From Porticoccaceae bacterium (GTDB lineage: Bacteria; Pseudomonadota; Gammaproteobacteria; Pseudomonadales; Porticoccaceae), in assembly GCA_023255165.1 (NCBI GenBank), contig JALRJD010000169.1, positions 1 through 6,460 on the forward strand: a DNA stretch of 6,460 bases, written 5' to 3'. Below, piece by piece: positions 6,263 to 6,460 of this stretch; position 1 is the first letter of the stretch; each line of letters starts with the position of its first letter. The notes below the pieces were generated by a model. That model did not search any database. It was given only the letters and a program-made list of their open reading frames with translations, and had not been told where the DNA came from. The translations under genes were made by a program, and so were the position numbers.

Positions 6263-6460
6263 TCAAAGATGCTTCTCAAAAGTCATATTTAAGCTTTCAT
6301 ATTCATCCGCTATAGAGCGAAACCCAATCGGATCTGCCAACGCCTTTTTGCGGTAATGGCCAACCAGTTTTTGCCAGTAAAGTTGATGATCGGGATTGGA
6401 CCAGTCCCACATGCTGCTGCCTGTGGTGGTAATCGGCTGGCCTGGGGTTTTGGTTACATA
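6263..6460 (-). CDS. Unidentified protein, C-terminal fragment (cut by window edge)
   Basis: On the minus strand a frame is open from the right edge to a TGA at 6265-6263, giving 65 residues ending MTFEKHL. The fragment contains MWDWSNPDHQLYWQKLVGHY and is rich in aromatic and charged residues, with no membrane segment and no metal-binding or nucleotide-binding motif that I can see. An ATG at 6412-6410 would give a 49-aa protein, but no convincing ribosome site precedes it and the frame stays open upstream, so this is more likely the end of a longer protein. It stops 5 nt from a terminator that works in its direction, and codon use looks like its neighbours, which supports a real gene. I do not recognise the family and assign no function. 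Confidence 0.65.
   Translation of the reverse strand, partial: YVTKTPGQPITTTGSSMWDWSNPDHQLYWQKLVGHYRKKALADPIGFRSIADEYESLNMTFEKHL

Noticed and set aside
1..6460. CRISPR array, tRNA or rRNA gene, insertion sequence, phage or defence system
   Set aside because: No repeat-spacer pattern, cloverleaf, transposase, terminal inverted repeats or defence-type coding sequence was seen; nearly all the window is accounted for by core TCA-cycle genes.

Overview
The window is an ordinary stretch of a gammaproteobacterial chromosome carrying tricarboxylic-acid-cycle genes. The protein sequences resemble the Pseudomonas/Cellvibrio side of the Gammaproteobacteria: SdhA is 590 aa and starts and ends like pseudomonad SdhA, SdhB is 234 aa, and the citrate synthase is the 428-aa large hexameric type. 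The genus cannot be fixed from this window. GC content looks moderate, and nothing suggests horizontal transfer, an insertion sequence, a prophage or CRISPR.

Layout. Positions 1-977 (minus) hold the first 325 codons of sucA, the E1 subunit of 2-oxoglutarate dehydrogenase, which runs off the left edge. A 144-bp gap with a strong stem-loop separates it from the tightly packed minus-strand cluster sdhC-sdhD-sdhA-sdhB (4383 down to 1122), which encodes all four subunits of succinate dehydrogenase (complex II). A 539-bp divergent intergenic region follows. It holds a good sigma-70-type promoter for sdhC, a good one for gltA, and between them a perfect 20-bp tandem duplication. gltA (citrate synthase, plus strand) occupies 4923-6209. 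It ends at a near-perfect bidirectional terminator, shared with a convergent minus-strand gene of which only the last 65 codons are present; I do not recognise that gene.

How the genes work together. GltA makes citrate at the entry of the cycle, SucA begins oxidative decarboxylation of 2-oxoglutarate, and SdhCDAB oxidises succinate to fumarate and passes the electrons to ubiquinone in the inner membrane. The arrangement gltA <- intergenic -> sdhCDAB-sucA is the classic one in E. coli and Pseudomonas and suggests coordinated control from the shared intergenic region.

I found no new biological system here. The points most worth a second look are regulatory: the 20-bp tandem repeat upstream of the sdhC promoter, the long sdhC leader, the sdhB-sucA stem-loop, and the unidentified C-terminal coding fragment at the right edge.
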